Below, piece after piece: positions 1 to 9,168 of a stretch of DNA of 63,771 bases. This DNA comes from Collinsella sp. (GTDB lineage Bacteria > Actinomycetota > Coriobacteriia > Coriobacteriales > Coriobacteriaceae), in assembly GCA_019414325.1 (NCBI GenBank), contig DXMG01000001.1, positions 1 through 63,771 of the forward strand. Reading direction: 5' to 3'. The notes below the pieces were generated by a model that was not told the origin of the DNA, did not search any database, and saw nothing but the letters and a program-made list of their open reading frames with translations. The position numbers and the translations under genes were made by a program. The stretch's first letter is position 1. The number at the start of each line of letters is the position of its first letter.

Positions 1-228
1 GATCCGGTCGCACGGAGAGCATTTCCCAGTTGACAAAACTATAGGAACACCCCCCTGAACAGAATCGCCGTTACCGGTTGACGGTGCGGCGATTGCCGCC
101 AGCGGCGACATGAGCGGCTGAGCGATGAGGCCCGCCGTCAAAACGGTTGCGACGGCGCGGTTGGCAACGCCCTTGACGTTGACGGCCTTGGCCCGAGGCT
201 CAAAGTGCTGTGGGCTGTAGTTTGCCAT
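1..228 (-). CDS. Secreted protein, N-terminal fragment (runs off left edge)
   Basis: An open frame begins at an ATG at 228 and stays open to base 1 (76 codons, no stop), so only the N-terminus is in the window. A GGGAGAAAG ribosome site lies just upstream. Residues 1-16 are polar and residues 17-47 hold a hydrophobic stretch (AVATVLTAGLIAQPLMSPLA) followed by AIAAPS, a good signal-peptidase I site. The mature part starts with a Gly/Ser-rich linker and then a CSPC motif. It is most likely exported or attached to the surface. No family can be named from 76 residues. Confidence 0.7.
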   Translation of the reverse strand, partial: MANYSPQHFEPRAKAVNVKGVANRAVATVLTAGLIAQPLMSPLAAIAAPSTGNGDSVQGGVPIVLSTGKCSPCDRI

Positions 229-535
229 GGCTTTCTCCCTTTGACACGGATGTATCCATACGCTTCAAAATGTAGGAGCTGATTTTTGAATTCTGTTGCG
301 CAACATTGGTCACCAGCGGATTTTTTGAAATTCGCACTCTCGTGCTTCACAATTTCGTCACATATGTAGGAGCTGGTGCATCATATTCTTGCGGGATGGA
401 ATTGAGTCTGTGATTTGCATTTGCTCCCGCGTCATCCGCCCTATCGGATTCCGCATGCAACAGACACCCCGCCCGCCACGGTGTAGAGTAAGGACAACGG
501 GCGCGTTGCGCGGACCGCGCTGGAACGAGGTGGAC
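229..535. other. Divergent intergenic region
   Basis: This 307-bp gap separates the secreted-protein gene (leftward) from the DUF389 gene (rightward). It holds a perfect 12-bp palindrome TGTTGCGCAACA at 294-305 and a direct repeat ATGTAGGAGCTG at about 270 and 365. No convincing gene is visible. Promoters for both flanking genes are expected here but none could be placed with confidence. Confidence 0.5.
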
Positions 536-1675
536 ATGGAGCTCGATAAACAACAGATCAAGCGACTGCGCGAGCGCCATCATCGGCGCCATGGCATCCG
601 CCCTGCCCATAGTGAGGCTGCCGAGCAGGCTGGTCGCTTTTTAAAGCGCGCGTTCAACATTCGCGAGGGACGCGCGCCCTATCACGTGATCCGCAAGCGT
701 TTTGTAAACGGGGCGCGTCTGACTGGCTCTCACCTGTGTATCCTCATCATCGCCATGCTCATCGCGAGCATCGGTCTCGATATCGACTCGGACATCGCCA
801 TCGTAGGTGCCATGCTCATCTGCCCGCTCATGGGCTCGGTTCTTGCCATGGCATACGGCATTGCCACGCTCGACCGCGAGATTGCCGTCGAAGCCATCGC
901 CAGCCTTGCGCTACAGATGGCCTTTTGCCTGGTCACGTCCACGTTGTACTTTAAGCTCTCACCCCTTGGCACCACCACAGCTGCCATCATCGACAACTCG
1001 ACACCCACCGTCTGGGACCTTACCGTCGCGCTCGCTGGCGGCTTTGCGGGTGGCCTGGGCAACTCGCGCGACCAGGAACCCGCCACGCTCATCGCCGGCG
1101 TGGCCGTGGCGACCGCGCTCATGCCGCCCCTGTGTGCAGCGGGCTACGGCATCGCCATCGCAAGCGGGTCGCTGTTTCTCTCGGCACTCTACGAGTTTGG
1201 CATCAACGTGGTCTTTATCGCGCTGGCAGCCGAAGCCGTGCTGCTTCTTTTGCGCGTGCCGCTCAAGCGCGACCTGAACGGCGACGGTATTGTGACCGCT
1301 GAGGAAGACGCCGAGGTCGACGAGCTGTCACGCAAGGTGCGCCGCCGCATCATCGTGGGCACGGTGATCTTTGCCATCCCCTGCATCGTCATGACGGCGG
1401 GCTCCATTGGCTCGGCGCAGGCCGGCGTGCAGGACGGCTACGGCGTCACCGAAACCACGCGCGAGCTTGCCGCGGTGCTGCCGGGCTTTAAGGATTACAC
1501 CGTCGCCGTCGAGACCTCGGCCACCGAGGGCGACAAGGAGGGCCTTGTCGAGCGCGAGGTTGTCGCCCACGTGACGACAAGCGAGGCGCTCGGGGCGCAC
1601 AACCGCCACGTCGCCCGCAAGCTCATCAACCTCAATGTGCCCGAACTCGATCGTGTGGAGTTTGACGTAAAGTAA
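536..1675 (+). CDS. DUF389 family multi-spanning membrane protein with EF-hand-like loop
   Basis: I start at ATG 536 (379 aa), which has GAGG upstream; the open frame extends 49 codons further but that part is Arg-rich and unlike the family. Residues 1-62 are basic and cytosolic. From residue 65 there are about six membrane segments with Gly/Ala-rich motifs (VGAMLICPLMG, GVAVATALMPPLCAAGYG) typical of DUF389 (TIGR00341-like) proteins of unknown function. Between membrane segments, residues 246-257 read DLNGDGIVTAEE, which fits a canonical EF-hand calcium loop (acidic or Asn at 1, 3 and 5, Gly at 6, Glu at 12). The C-terminal 80 residues are soluble. The family call is secure; the function is unknown. 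Confidence 0.88.
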   Translation: MELDKQQIKRLRERHHRRHGIRPAHSEAAEQAGRFLKRAFNIREGRAPYHVIRKRFVNGARLTGSHLCILIIAMLIASIGLDIDSDIAIVGAMLICPLMGSVLAMAYGIATLDREIAVEAIASLALQMAFCLVTSTLYFKLSPLGTTTAAIIDNSTPTVWDLTVALAGGFAGGLGNSRDQEPATLIAGVAVATALMPPLCAAGYGIAIASGSLFLSALYEFGINVVFIALAAEAVLLLLRVPLKRDLNGDGIVTAEEDAEVDELSRKVRRRIIVGTVIFAIPCIVMTAGSIGSAQAGVQDGYGVTETTRELAAVLPGFKDYTVAVETSATEGDKEGLVEREVVAHVTTSEALGAHNRHVARKLINLNVPELDRVEFDVK

Positions 1676-1802
1676 TGCGGAGCATGGGATGGCTCCCGCG
1701 CACAGGCGCAAGTCGCGGCGAGGCTCAGACGCGACGCAGGCACATGCAAAAAGCGGGACGTAGTTCACGTCCGCGCCCCGCTCGCTGTTTTATTGCCGTG
1801 AA

Positions 1803-2252
1803 TCAGACGTCCGCATCGACATCGCCAGACTCCACCGTAAACGCCGGATCGGTGCTCACAAGATAAAATCGGGTCACTTTGCTATCTCTAAATAGATAGA
1901 GCTGGCCCTGCTCGCGTCGGCGTGACGTATACGCCACGTGAACCGTACCGAATTCTTCGCCGTTTTCCTTCTTTAATATCAGGATGTTGGGGTCATCCGT
2001 ACGCTTAAACTGCCCGTCTACGCAGCTGCCGTCTTTGTCGACCAGTTGCCACCGATGGTTATCCTCTTCAAGAAAGGCCAGGGTTTCCAGACTCGTCTTG
2101 TCGTCCCGATAGTAACCGTCAATGGCAAACCCTTCGGAAGCGCATTCCTGCATATAGGACGTTTCTCGGCTTATAGCAAACAGCCCTGTAGCGCCCAGGA
2201 GCACAGCCAGGCAGACCACTGCAAGGGCTATCGAAATAGTACGGCGACCCAT
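1803..2252 (-). CDS. Small membrane-anchored or secreted protein of unknown function
   Basis: A 149-residue protein starting at 2252. Residues 5-27 form one hydrophobic helix (ISIALAVVCLAVLLGATGLF) after the basic start MGRR, so it is a signal anchor or uncleaved signal. The rest is soluble, with YYRDDK and later beta-rich stretches (NILILKKENGEEFGTVHV, QLYLFRDSKVTRFYLVS). This suggests a small extracytoplasmic beta domain. It is transcribed towards the convergent DUF389 gene. I do not recognise a family. Confidence 0.7.
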   Translation of the reverse strand: MGRRTISIALAVVCLAVLLGATGLFAISRETSYMQECASEGFAIDGYYRDDKTSLETLAFLEEDNHRWQLVDKDGSCVDGQFKRTDDPNILILKKENGEEFGTVHVAYTSRRREQGQLYLFRDSKVTRFYLVSTDPAFTVESGDVDADV

Positions 2253-2320
2253 GTTAGCCCAGCCGATAGTTGCTTAACGGAGCGTGAAACATACCTGGAA
2301 CCTCCGATATCAGGGGGAAC

Positions 2321-2340
2321 GTCGCCAGCAGGCTGGCGAC
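2321..2340. repeat. Perfect 8-bp hairpin
   Basis: GTCGCCAG CAGG CTGGCGAC is a perfect inverted repeat in the gap between the small anchored protein and the arylsulfotransferase remnant. No T-run follows on either side, so it is not a clear terminator. Confidence 0.45.
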
Positions 2341-2442
2341 AACTATATGTTTCTGACATCAAACCATATGGCTGCCACTCGCGGAGGGGGCATCGGCGAA
2401 CGGCGTGTTTTCATACTCCATTGGTCAAACCTAAGCGCGGCC

Positions 2443-2946
2443 CTACAGCTCGTACTTGTGCACGCGGTAGATATACTTTTCGGCTTCCATCTCGTAGGTG
2501 GTGATGGGCAGTCCATAGCGATCGTACTCGGCAAAGGTCTTGGCCATGCCCGATGCCACGAGCATGCTATTCGAATCGCCGACGCGCTGCACGCTACTTA
2601 CGTAACCTGAGAACGGCACTGCGATCTGGTCCACAAGCTCGTAGGTGCGCGCGGTCTCGTCCACCGTAAAGATGCGCCCAAACGAATGCGTCCCCTTACT
2701 GTAGTCGGTCACCACCGCGGCGCCCAGCTGGCCCCAGTCGAACTTGGGATAGCGCTCGGTCGCACCAAAGTTGTTGTCGTATAGCAGCACCTGGTAGCGA
2801 CCAGTCACTGCCGTGTCAGAACTCGGCAGATACGTCACGCTGTGCTGGCCTGCATTGAGCGAGAAATCGCCCTGGGCCTGCAGCAGCTTGTCCTCAAAGC
2901 CCGAGCCGGCCCATTGCCACTCCTTTCTATTTCTGGGTCCATCTTC
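2443..2946 (-). pseudogene. Arylsulfotransferase (ASST) C-terminal remnant
   Basis: The frame can be read from just inside a stop at 2947-2949 down to the stop at 2443. It begins in mid-protein: the sequence before the first possible start (GTG 2838) already looks like protein, with WQWAGSGFEDKLL and FSLNAGQHSVTYLP. The remainder has LLYDNN, a run of beta-propeller-like strands and the ending AEYDRYGLPITTYEM...KYIYRVHKYEL. This matches the C-terminal blade and tail of arylsulfate sulfotransferases (ASST). The N-terminal two thirds, with the catalytic histidine, are absent and no ribosome site is seen. I read it as a 5'-deleted remnant of about 166 codons. Confidence 0.65.
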
Positions 2947-2963
2947 TCACTGTTGGCGGCCGG

Positions 2964-3000
2964 AAATGATCCGTTTTCCTCCGACCCCGAGGGATCATTT
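2964..3000 (-). terminator. Possible terminator of the dehydrogenase gene
   Basis: Directly after the stop codon at 3001 there is a perfect 9-bp inverted repeat, AAATGATCC (2964-2972) with GGATCATTT (2992-3000). The loop is 19 nt and the following T-run is poor, so termination may be inefficient. Confidence 0.45.
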
Positions 3001-3960
3001 TTAGTACTTGAAGAAGCCCTCGCCCGAGCTTTCGCCCAGCTTGCCTTCGTCGAGCATTTTCTTGAGGACGGACGCCATGGCCTTAAAGTTGTAGGGCATC
3101 ATCATCTTTTTGAGCAGTGGGCTCACCAGGCCCGGCACCTTCTGATACTGCATGACGATGTTGTAGGCCGTCTGGATACCCACCGTGTCGAATACGCGGA
3201 ACGGGCCCTTGGGAGCGCCGGTGCCACGCGTCCACGCGAGGTCGATGCTCTTGGGATCGCTCACGCCCGAGACGTACAGATCAAGGCCCGAAAGCAGCCA
3301 CGGTACCAACATGGAGTTGAGCAGATAGCCGTTCTTTTCCTTGTTGACGGGCAACGCCAGCATACGGATGTCGTTGGCAAAGTCGACGAGTTCATCGAAG
3401 TAGCGCTTGTCGGTCTGGTCCTGTGCCATGACCTCGGTCATGTTGTTCTTCCAGATAGAGTTGGCAAAGTGCAGCGACAGGTACTTCTCGGGGCGGCCGG
3501 TGTACTTGGCAAAGGTACTCGGCAGCAGCGTGGAGGAATTGGTCACGACGACGGTCTTTTGCGGGAGAACCGGGGCGAGCTTCTTGTAGAAGTCAATCTT
3601 TGCCTGGGTGTCCTCAGCCATAGACTCGATGACCAAATCGGCGTCGGCCACTGCCTTTGCAAGATCGAGCTCCAGCTTGAGTGTGGAGTAGGCGCGCTCA
3701 ACGGCGGCGAGTGCCACCTCTTTGTCGAAGGGCTTGCCGCTATCGGCGATACCGGAGCACCACTCGCCCGTGCCGTCCGCCATACCCTCGATTGCCGCGA
3801 TGTACTCCTCGCGCACATGATCGATCTTGGGCTGGGTGCGGCCGATGCTGCCCTCGCTGCGCAGCCAAATCGTTACATCAAAGCCGCAGTAGGCAGCCTG
3901 AAAGGCAATCTGGCTTCCCAGCACGCCGCCGCCGGCGACGCAAACGGTCTTGTAGCTCAT
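3001..3960 (-). CDS. 3-hydroxyacyl-CoA dehydrogenase family protein
   Basis: A 319-aa NAD-dependent dehydrogenase of the 3-hydroxyacyl/3-hydroxybutyryl-CoA family (acyl-CoA beta-oxidation or butyryl-CoA type chemistry). The N-terminus has the Rossmann motif VAGGGVLGSQIA (residues 8-19). Residues 106-112 (DLVIESM) are the second dinucleotide-fold strand. VVVTNSSTLLPS and YLSLHFANSIWKNNMTEV are the conserved region with the catalytic histidine, and the C-terminal helical dimer domain follows (LLNSMLVPWLLSG). The length fits the family (about 280-320). It stands alone, and its substrate cannot be fixed from sequence; it could also act on other 3-hydroxy acids. Confidence 0.82.
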   Translation of the reverse strand: MSYKTVCVAGGGVLGSQIAFQAAYCGFDVTIWLRSEGSIGRTQPKIDHVREEYIAAIEGMADGTGEWCSGIADSGKPFDKEVALAAVERAYSTLKLELDLAKAVADADLVIESMAEDTQAKIDFYKKLAPVLPQKTVVVTNSSTLLPSTFAKYTGRPEKYLSLHFANSIWKNNMTEVMAQDQTDKRYFDELVDFANDIRMLALPVNKEKNGYLLNSMLVPWLLSGLDLYVSGVSDPKSIDLAWTRGTGAPKGPFRVFDTVGIQTAYNIVMQYQKVPGLVSPLLKKMMMPYNFKAMASVLKKMLDEGKLGESSGEGFFKY

Positions 3961-4310
3961 GGGACGGTCCTCTCTTACGTAATTCCATAGATGTGTATTT
4001 ATTCAACCGTAAGGAGGCCGCGAGCCGGGGGCGGGTTCTATAAACGGACGGTATTTCGCGGCGAACGGCTACATTTGTTCATTAACTCTCGATTTTGAGG
4101 CCATTTTTTGGCGCTGCTGAACCGCTGTTTTCGGAAGTGCGGGGAAAAATCGGGTTTCGCCGACCAGATCGGCTTTTTTGACAACAAAACCGCAGGTCGC
4201 GGGAGTCTAAAAAGGCGGTGTGCTCGGGAGGTTCGCGCTTTTCACCGCACTTCTGAAATACGAGCCCACGGAAGGCTGCAGCGAGATCATTTGCGCAACA
4301 TATGTCCAGC
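3961..4310. repeat. Intergenic region with imperfect inverted repeat
   Basis: This gap holds no supported gene. Arms at 4130-4148 (TTCGGAAGTGCGGGGAAAA) and 4239-4257 pair with two mismatches. Between them lies a small GCCGA/TCGGC hairpin at 4159-4173 followed by six T (4174-4179), which could terminate rightward transcripts. The arrangement resembles the other palindromic intergenic elements in this window. Confidence 0.5.
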
Positions 4311-4347
4311 AAAAACGGGTGGTAGCCGGTACGGCCACCACCCGTTT
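4311..4347 (-). terminator. Rho-independent terminator of the activase operon
   Basis: ACGGGTGGT (4315-4323) pairs with ACCACCCGT (4337-4345). On the minus strand the stem is followed by TTTTTG. It lies about 30 bp past the stop of the activase gene at 4376. Confidence 0.8.
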
Positions 4348-4375
4348 GTCTCATATCCAGCCCATAGCGGGCAAG

Positions 4376-7300
4376 CTACTTCTTAATGCCGCGTCCCAGA
4401 CGCTTGGCGACCGATGTGACGGCCTCCTCGCTGGCCGGCCCGCAGCTCACGCAGCCGTCATGGGCACGCATCTGGCCGGTGACCTCGTCCATCGCGAGCG
4501 GCGCCACCTTCTCGAGCTTAAAGCCCTTACCGGCGCGCATGTTCTCCTTGGCCACACTGATCATGAGCTTAATACGGTTGAGCTGGTTGACCTCGGACGC
4601 ACCGGGGTCGTAGTCCACCGCAACGATGTTGCTCTCGGGATGCTGGCGGCGCAGCTCCTTAATCACGGCCTTGCCCACCACGTGATTGGGCAGGCACGCG
4701 AAGGGCTGCGTGCAGATGATGTTGGGCGCGCCGTGGTCGATCAGGTCGAGCATCTCGGCCGTGAGCAACCAGCCCTCGCCCATGTTGTTGCACACCGAAA
4801 GCACCGTACAGGCCTTGTCAGCCATGGTGCCGATGCGCTCGGGCGCCTCGAAGCGGCGGGACTTCTCGAGCATCTCCTCCACCGGCGTGCGCATCCAGTC
4901 CACCAGCTTAATGAGCGCCTGCATACCAGCGCGCGTAGTGGCAGAGCTTCCCAGCTCGTCTTTCTGCAGCTCGGCGTTGCTCATGGAGTACAGGAAGAAG
5001 TCGAGCAGGCCCGGCACCACGGCCTCGCAGCCCTCGCGCTCGATGACATCGACCACGTGGTTGTTGGCCGTGGGATGGAACTTGACCAAGATCTCACCGA
5101 CCACGCCCACGCGCGGCTTGGTGCCCTCGCCCACGAGCGGCATGGTGTCGAACGCGCGGATGGCCTCGCGGCACAGCTTGGTGTAGTTGTGGCGGTTAAA
5201 CTTGGGCGCCAGCTTGCGGGCACGCGCCATGTACTGCTCGTAGAGCGCGTTGGCGGCACCGTGCGTGGCCTCGTACGGGCGGCAGCGGTAGAGCATCTGC
5301 ATCATCACGTCACCAAAGAGCACCGCGTACACGGCCTGCTTAAGCAGCGCCGGCGTAATCTTAAAGCCGGGGTTGTCCTCGCCGAGCGCCACAGCCGAAA
5401 GCGAGATCACCGGAATCTCGGGGTGGCCGCTCTCGCGCAGGGCCTTGCGGATGAGCGCGATGTAGTTGGTGGCACGGCAGCCGCCGCCAGTCTGGCTGAT
5501 AACCACGGCCGTCTTGGACAGGTCGTACCGGCCGCTCTCGATGGCCTCCATAATCTGGCCCGTCACCAAGATCGACGGGTAGCAAATGTCATTGTTCACA
5601 TAGCGCAGACCGGCCTCGACGGCATCGTGATCGGTCGAGGGCAGCAGCTCCAGGTTATAGCCAGCACCGCGGAACACCTCTTTGACCAGGTCGAAGTGGA
5701 TCGGCGCCATCTGCGGGCACAGGATGGTATAGCCCTCGTCGCGCATTTGCTCGGTAAAGGGCACCTTGGGCCACGCGGTCGAAGCACTCTCGCGCTGAGC
5801 CTCGAACGTGTACTTGCGGCTCGCGAACGCGGGGGCATCCGTGGAGGGCGCCACCGGCGCGGCGTCACCCTGCTCGTAGGCCTCGCCCGCGGCCGTGGCC
5901 TCGGCCAAGCGCTCGGCCTCCTGGTCCTTAAGCGCGGCCATGAGCGAGCGAATACGGATACGTGCGGCGCCCAGGTTGGATACCTCGTCGATCTTGAGCA
6001 CGGTGTAGATCTTGCCACTGGCCTCCAGGATCTCCTGCACCTGGTCGGTGGTCAGAGCGTCCAGGCCGCAGCCGAAAGAGTTGAGCTGGATCAGGTCCAG
6101 GTCGTTGCGCATCGTCACAAAACGGGCGACGGCGTACAGGCGGCTGTGGTACATCCACTGGTCGACGACGCGGATGGGGCGCTCGGGCTTCACGAGATGC
6201 GCAAGCGAATCCTCGGTAAAGACCGCAAAGCCAAAGCTCGAGATAAGCTCGGGCAGGGCATGGTTGATCTCGGGGTCGTTATGGTAGGGGCGGCCGGCGA
6301 GCACAATGCCATGGCCACCGTGGTCCTCGACCCACTTAAGGGCCTCCTCGCCCATGGTCTGGATGTCCTCGTGGAAACGCGCATCGGCCTCAAAGGCGGC
6401 GTTGACGGCGGCATCGACCTCGGAGCGCGTGATCTTGGGACCGCGCACACGACCGCGACCGGCCTCAGCATCGGCCACGCGGTCGACGGCGAGCACCTGG
6501 TACAGGCGGCGCTTGAGCTCGGTCTTGTCATGATAGGGCACAAACGGGTACAGGAACTCGATGTTCTGCTCGCGGATCTCATCGATATTGAGCGCCAACG
6601 CCGTGGGGTAGCTCATGACGATGGGGCAGTTGTAACAGTTGCCGGCGGTCGGATCCTCCTTGCGCTCCCAGCGCACGCACGGCATCCAAATGAAGTCGAC
6701 ATCGCGGTCGATAAGGTTCATCACATGGCCGTGGCTCATCTTGGCCGGATAGCACACGCTCTCGGACGGCATGGACTCGATGCCCGCCTGGTAGGTCTTC
6801 TTGCTCGACTGGTCGGACAGCTGCACGCTAAAGCCCAGACGCGTAAAGAACGCGTGCCAGAAGGGGTAGTTCTCGTACATGTTGAGCGCGCGCGGAATGC
6901 CCACGGTGCCGCGCGGGGCCTCGTCGGGGCTCAGCACCTCGCGGTTAAACAGCAACTCGTTTTTCTTTTTGAAGAGGTTGGGGGCCTCGGTCTTCTGCTT
7001 TTTGTGGCCGGCGCCCTTCTCGCAGCGGTTGCCGGTGATAAAGCGCCTGCCGCCGCCAAAGTCGTTGACGGTAAGCTGGCAGTTGTTGGAGCAGCGGCCG
7101 CAACGAACATGCTTTTGCGTCACGGTGAGGTGCGCGATGTCCTCGGCCGAAAGGATGGTCGAGGTGCCGTCGGCGCCGGCGCGATCGCGGGCGAGCAGGG
7201 CCGCACCGTAGGCGCCCATGCAGCCGGCGATGTCGGGACGCACGGCATGAACGCCCGTGAGCTGCTCAAACGCGCGCAGCGTGGCATCGGACATAAAGGT

Positions 7301-9157
7301 GCCGCCCTGGACGATCACCTGGCTGCCGATCTCCTTGGGGTCGCGCAGCTTAATGACCTTGAACAGGGCATTCTTAATGACGGAATAGGACAGGCCGGCC
7401 GCGATGTCGCCCACCGTGGCGCCTTCCTTTTGCGCCTGCTTGACGCGCGAGTTCATAAAGACCGTGCAGCGGCTGCCCAGGTCGACAGGGGCCTTGGCAT
7501 GGATGGCGGCACCGGCGAACGCGCGCACGTCCATGTTCATAGACACGGCGAAGCTCTCGATAAAGCTGCCGCAGCCCGACGAGCAGGCCTCGTTGAGCAT
7601 GATGTGTTCGATGACGCCGTCCTTGACGCGCAGGCACTTCATGTCCTGGCCGCCGATGTCCAGGATGAACTCGACGCCAGGCAGGAACGCCTTGGCGCCG
7701 CGCAGATGCGCGACGGTCTCGATCTCGCCCGAGTCGGCCTTGAGGGCCTCGATGAGCAGCGCCTCGCCATAGCCCGTGGTGGTCACGTGGCCGATGGTGC
7801 AGCCGGCGGGGATGTGGTTGTAGAAATCGGCCATGATGACCTTGGCCGTGCCCAGGATGTCGCCGTTGTTGTTGCCATACCAAGTGTGCAGCAGCTGACC
7901 GTCCTCGCCTACGAGCGCGGCCTTCATGGTCGTGGAACCGGCGTCGATGCCGATGAACACGCGTCCGGTGTAGCCGTCGAGCTTGCCCTTGGGGACGACC
8001 TCGGTGTCGTGGCGGGTTTTGAACTCGGCAAAGTCCTCGTCGGTGGCAAAGAGCGGATCCAGGCGCTCGACCTCGGCACCTTGCGTATCACCCAGGGCAT
8101 CGATGGCATCGATGAGCTGCGGAAACGTGCTGAGCTTATTGGACTCGTGCGCCATGGCGGCGCCGCTCGCCACAAACAGGTGAGCGTTTTGGGGCACAAT
8201 GCGGTGCTCCTCGTCCAGATTGAGCGTGAGGTAGAAGCGGTGGCGCAGCTCGGAGAGATACTGCAGCGGGCCGCCCAGGAAGGCGACGTTGCCGCGGATG
8301 GGACGGCCGCACGCCAGGCCCGAGATGGTCTGGGTCACGACAGCCTGGAAGATGGAGGCGGCCACGTCCTCGGGGCGGGCGCCCTCGTTGAGCAGCGGCT
8401 GCACGTCGGTCTTGGCAAAAACGCCGCAGCGGCTGGCGATGGGATAGATGGTGGTGGCGTTGGCCGCGAGCTCGTTGAGGCCGCTGGCGTCGGTGTGCAG
8501 CAGGGTTGCCATCTGGTCGATGAACGCACCCGTGCCGCCGGCGCAGGTGCCGTTCATGCGCTGCTCGATGCCGTTATCGAAGTAGATGATCTTGGCGTCC
8601 TCGCCGCCCAGCTCGATAGCGACATCGGTGGCCGGGATGAGGGTCTCGACGGCACGCTTACTGGCGATGACCTCCTGGACAAACTCCAGGTCGAGCCACT
8701 GGGACAGCAGCAGGCCGCCCGAGCCGGTAATGGCGCAAGTCATCTGGGCCGTCGGCAGCACGGTCGCAGCGCCCTCGAACAGGTCGCGGGCGCAGGCACG
8801 GACGTCGGTGTGGTGGCGCTGGTACTTGGCGTAGACGATCTGGTTATCGTCGTTGAGCACGGCGAGCTTAACGGTGGTGGAGCCCACGTCAATGCCCAGG
8901 TGCAGGTTGCCACGAGCGTTCTCGGGGTTGAAGATTGCGCCTTCGGGGGCGTGGGCGGCGGCTACGGGCTCGGCGGACGTGGCGGGCTCGCTAGCGACGG
9001 ACGTCTCCCCTGCCGCGTTCTTGGCATCGGCAACTGCCTCGGCAACTTTCTCGGCAGCCGCGGCCGCAGCCTTCTGCGCGGCGTCCACCACGGTGGGCGC
9101 GGCCTCACGCGCGACAGCGACCATACGGTCCTTGATGCCCTCGACGAGTTTGCTCAT
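4376..9157 (-). CDS. Giant acyl-CoA dehydratase activase fusion (BcrAD ATPase x2, DUF2229, dehydratase-like domain)
   Basis: A 1593-aa protein that should supply high-energy electrons to a 2-hydroxyacyl-CoA dehydratase-type partner. Residues 1-75 are an Ala-rich helical extension. Two ASKHA/BcrAD ATPase modules follow, each with the nucleotide loop (GIDVGSTTVK at 88, GIDAGSTTMK at 403). Each also has the cysteine pair that would bridge a 4Fe-4S cluster: Cys205/Cys244 in module one, and Cys525 (or 529) with Cys564 in module two. A cysteine motif CGRCSNNC (686-693) with Cys712 precedes a DUF2229-like region containing CYNCP near 841. The C-terminal third has dehydratase-subunit-like motifs (NNDICYPSILVTGQ, QTGGGCRATNY) and ends with DGCVSCG. 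AGGAGA precedes the ATG. It sits 11 bp after the TetR gene. No separate dehydratase A/B genes are in the window. Confidence 0.9.
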   Translation of the reverse strand: MSKLVEGIKDRMVAVAREAAPTVVDAAQKAAAAAAEKVAEAVADAKNAAGETSVASEPATSAEPVAAAHAPEGAIFNPENARGNLHLGIDVGSTTVKLAVLNDDNQIVYAKYQRHHTDVRACARDLFEGAATVLPTAQMTCAITGSGGLLLSQWLDLEFVQEVIASKRAVETLIPATDVAIELGGEDAKIIYFDNGIEQRMNGTCAGGTGAFIDQMATLLHTDASGLNELAANATTIYPIASRCGVFAKTDVQPLLNEGARPEDVAASIFQAVVTQTISGLACGRPIRGNVAFLGGPLQYLSELRHRFYLTLNLDEEHRIVPQNAHLFVASGAAMAHESNKLSTFPQLIDAIDALGDTQGAEVERLDPLFATDEDFAEFKTRHDTEVVPKGKLDGYTGRVFIGIDAGSTTMKAALVGEDGQLLHTWYGNNNGDILGTAKVIMADFYNHIPAGCTIGHVTTTGYGEALLIEALKADSGEIETVAHLRGAKAFLPGVEFILDIGGQDMKCLRVKDGVIEHIMLNEACSSGCGSFIESFAVSMNMDVRAFAGAAIHAKAPVDLGSRCTVFMNSRVKQAQKEGATVGDIAAGLSYSVIKNALFKVIKLRDPKEIGSQVIVQGGTFMSDATLRAFEQLTGVHAVRPDIAGCMGAYGAALLARDRAGADGTSTILSAEDIAHLTVTQKHVRCGRCSNNCQLTVNDFGGGRRFITGNRCEKGAGHKKQKTEAPNLFKKKNELLFNREVLSPDEAPRGTVGIPRALNMYENYPFWHAFFTRLGFSVQLSDQSSKKTYQAGIESMPSESVCYPAKMSHGHVMNLIDRDVDFIWMPCVRWERKEDPTAGNCYNCPIVMSYPTALALNIDEIREQNIEFLYPFVPYHDKTELKRRLYQVLAVDRVADAEAGRGRVRGPKITRSEVDAAVNAAFEADARFHEDIQTMGEEALKWVEDHGGHGIVLAGRPYHNDPEINHALPELISSFGFAVFTEDSLAHLVKPERPIRVVDQWMYHSRLYAVARFVTMRNDLDLIQLNSFGCGLDALTTDQVQEILEASGKIYTVLKIDEVSNLGAARIRIRSLMAALKDQEAERLAEATAAGEAYEQGDAAPVAPSTDAPAFASRKYTFEAQRESASTAWPKVPFTEQMRDEGYTILCPQMAPIHFDLVKEVFRGAGYNLELLPSTDHDAVEAGLRYVNNDICYPSILVTGQIMEAIESGRYDLSKTAVVISQTGGGCRATNYIALIRKALRESGHPEIPVISLSAVALGEDNPGFKITPALLKQAVYAVLFGDVMMQMLYRCRPYEATHGAANALYEQYMARARKLAPKFNRHNYTKLCREAIRAFDTMPLVGEGTKPRVGVVGEILVKFHPTANNHVVDVIEREGCEAVVPGLLDFFLYSMSNAELQKDELGSSATTRAGMQALIKLVDWMRTPVEEMLEKSRRFEAPERIGTMADKACTVLSVCNNMGEGWLLTAEMLDLIDHGAPNIICTQPFACLPNHVVGKAVIKELRRQHPESNIVAVDYDPGASEVNQLNRIKLMISVAKENMRAGKGFKLEKVAPLAMDEVTGQMRAHDGCVSCGPASEEAVTSVAKRLGRGIKK

Positions 9158-9168
9158 TGTCTCTCCTC

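Noticed and set aside
2842..3990. 382-codon plus-strand frame over the dehydrogenase
   Set aside because: The minus strand encodes a complete dehydrogenase with a Rossmann motif; the plus frame has no recognisable domain.
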